NCBI RefSeq assembly: GCF_041432775.1
Contig: NZ_JAPWAG010000040.1
Span: forward strand, 1-13,180
Source: Pauljensenia sp902373545
GTDB lineage: Bacteria; Actinomycetota; Actinomycetes; Actinomycetales; Actinomycetaceae
Length of the DNA: 13,180 nucleotides
Direction: 5' to 3'
Below, piece by piece: positions 12,413 through 13,180 of this stretch (position 1 is the stretch's first letter; the number at the start of each line of letters is the position of its first letter). Position numbers and translations under genes: made by a program. Under the pieces are notes generated by a model. It saw only the letters and a list, made by a program, of their open reading frames with translations. It was not told the DNA's origin and made no database searches.

Positions 12413-13112
12413 GGCCTGCGCGGTCCTGACGGCCGCCGGTTCGGGCTCGCGCCTGGGCTGCGAGGTGCCCAAGGCCCTCGTCGAATTATCGGGTCGCCCC
12501 CTTGTTTGGTGGGCGGCCCGTGGCCTACGTGCCGGGGGAGTGGGGACGATCGTCGTGACGGCACCGGCCGCCTCCCTTGATGAATTCCGCGCGGGGATCG
12601 CCGACATCGGCGGCGTGGAAGTCGTGGCTGGCTCTGATCGTTCCCGTCAGGCGTCAGTCGCCCTGGGTCTGGCCGCCTTGGGTCAGCGCAATCCGGGTGA
12701 CGTCGTTCTCGTGCATGATGCGGCTCGCCCCCTGACGCCTGCGCAGGTGACGGCGCGCGTCATCGATGCGGTGCGCGCGGGCGCGGGTGCCGTTATTCCC
12801 GTCCTGCCCGTCACCGATACCCTCAAGTCGGTGGACGCCTCGGGCGTCGTTACCGGCACGCCCCGGCGCGCGGACATGGTCGCCGTGCAGACGCCGCAGG
12901 GCTTCCGCTGGGACGTGCTCACGCGCGCGCACGAGGCGGGTGCCTCCCTGGGAGCGGACGAGGCCGTGGCGGCCACGGACGACGCCGGCCTGGTTGAGGC
13001 GATCGGCGCAGTCGTGCACACGGTCGCGGGCGATGAACGTTCGCTGAAGGTCACGCGCCCCCTCGACCTGTGTCTCGCGCAGCTTCTCGCGGGGCAGGAG
13101 CGGCTGGACTAA
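12390..13112 (+). CDS. ispD: 2-C-methyl-D-erythritol 4-phosphate cytidylyltransferase
   Basis: IspD transfers CMP from CTP to methylerythritol phosphate in the non-mevalonate isoprenoid pathway. This 240-residue protein has the nucleotide-binding LTAAGSGSRLG (13-23) and PKAL (27-30), then HDAARP (109-114), DTLK (143-146), TPQGFR (168-173), TDDAGLVE (196-203) and the terminal RSLKVTRPLDL (217-227), all in family order. It starts inside the end of carD, at ATG 12390 or 12396, overlapping the carD stop by 17-23 bases, so translation is probably coupled. The open frame extends further upstream to 12354 but those residues are carD read in another frame. The carD-ispD order is common in actinobacteria. 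An ispF gene usually follows or is fused; it is not visible before the window ends. Confidence 0.95.
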   Translation: MTMPPLSEACAVLTAAGSGSRLGCEVPKALVELSGRPLVWWAARGLRAGGVGTIVVTAPAASLDEFRAGIADIGGVEVVAGSDRSRQASVALGLAALGQRNPGDVVLVHDAARPLTPAQVTARVIDAVRAGAGAVIPVLPVTDTLKSVDASGVVTGTPRRADMVAVQTPQGFRWDVLTRAHEAGASLGADEAVAATDDAGLVEAIGAVVHTVAGDERSLKVTRPLDLCLAQLLAGQERLD

Positions 13113-13180
13113 GGCAATCGGGCGCTCTCGAGTGTGAGTCACGCCCGCAAGGAGGCACGCCAACCGCGGCGGAGATTAAC
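13113..13180. other. Spacer after ispD, possible start of a next gene
   Basis: A 6-bp stem (CGGGCG at 13119-13124 with CGCCCG at 13142-13147) is too weak to call a terminator. A GTG at 13134 opens a plus-strand frame to the window edge, reading VSHARKEARQPRRRL, but lacks a ribosome-binding site and is too short to judge. Confidence 0.3.

Overview
The window looks like chromosomal DNA of a high-GC Gram-positive bacterium, most likely Actinomycetaceae (Schaalia/Actinomyces type). The main evidence is an Lsr2 nucleoid protein, a CarD transcription factor followed directly by IspD, lipoproteins with alanine/proline/threonine-rich linkers, and strongly GC-biased codon use. The genus is an inference; no marker gene settles it.

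Region 1 (1-2990) is an accessory patch. It starts inside an IS30-family element whose transposase is broken by an in-frame amber codon. This element interrupts a small membrane-protein ORF that overlaps the end of a roughly 50% GC ATP-grasp ligase gene. Two doubtful small ORFs lie upstream of the ligase on the same strand, so this is probably a damaged, horizontally acquired operon read right to left. It is bounded on the right by a decayed IS3-family orfB remnant carrying two amber codons and a further stop.

Region 2 (2990-6310) holds dps (iron storage and DNA protection), a ferrochelatase gene, and a cystathionine gamma-synthase/lyase gene, all on the plus strand. A strong hairpin follows dps. 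The next two genes each have a TANNNT hexamer ending 7 nt before the start codon, which suggests leaderless transcripts.

Region 3 (6310-8745) begins with an AT-rich interval bounded by a perfect 12-bp inverted repeat. It is followed by a minus-strand marR-clc pair (overlapping ends, probably co-translated) and a divergent lsr2. A perfect 21-bp hairpin separates lsr2 from the convergent lipoprotein genes.

Region 4 (8749-10524) is a two-gene minus-strand lipoprotein operon: an OmpA-type lipoprotein with eight GDGSG-like repeats, then a DUF3060-type lipoprotein with GSNN repeats. Both have a 17-19 residue period, suggesting repetitive beta structures at the cell surface.

Region 5 (10790-13180) is core metabolism on the plus strand: phosphoglycerate mutase (gpmA) with its own terminator, then carD and ispD as an overlapping pair. 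No tRNA, rRNA or CRISPR array was seen. The most unusual parts are the ATP-grasp island, the lipoprotein pair, and the inverted-repeat element at 6325-6429.
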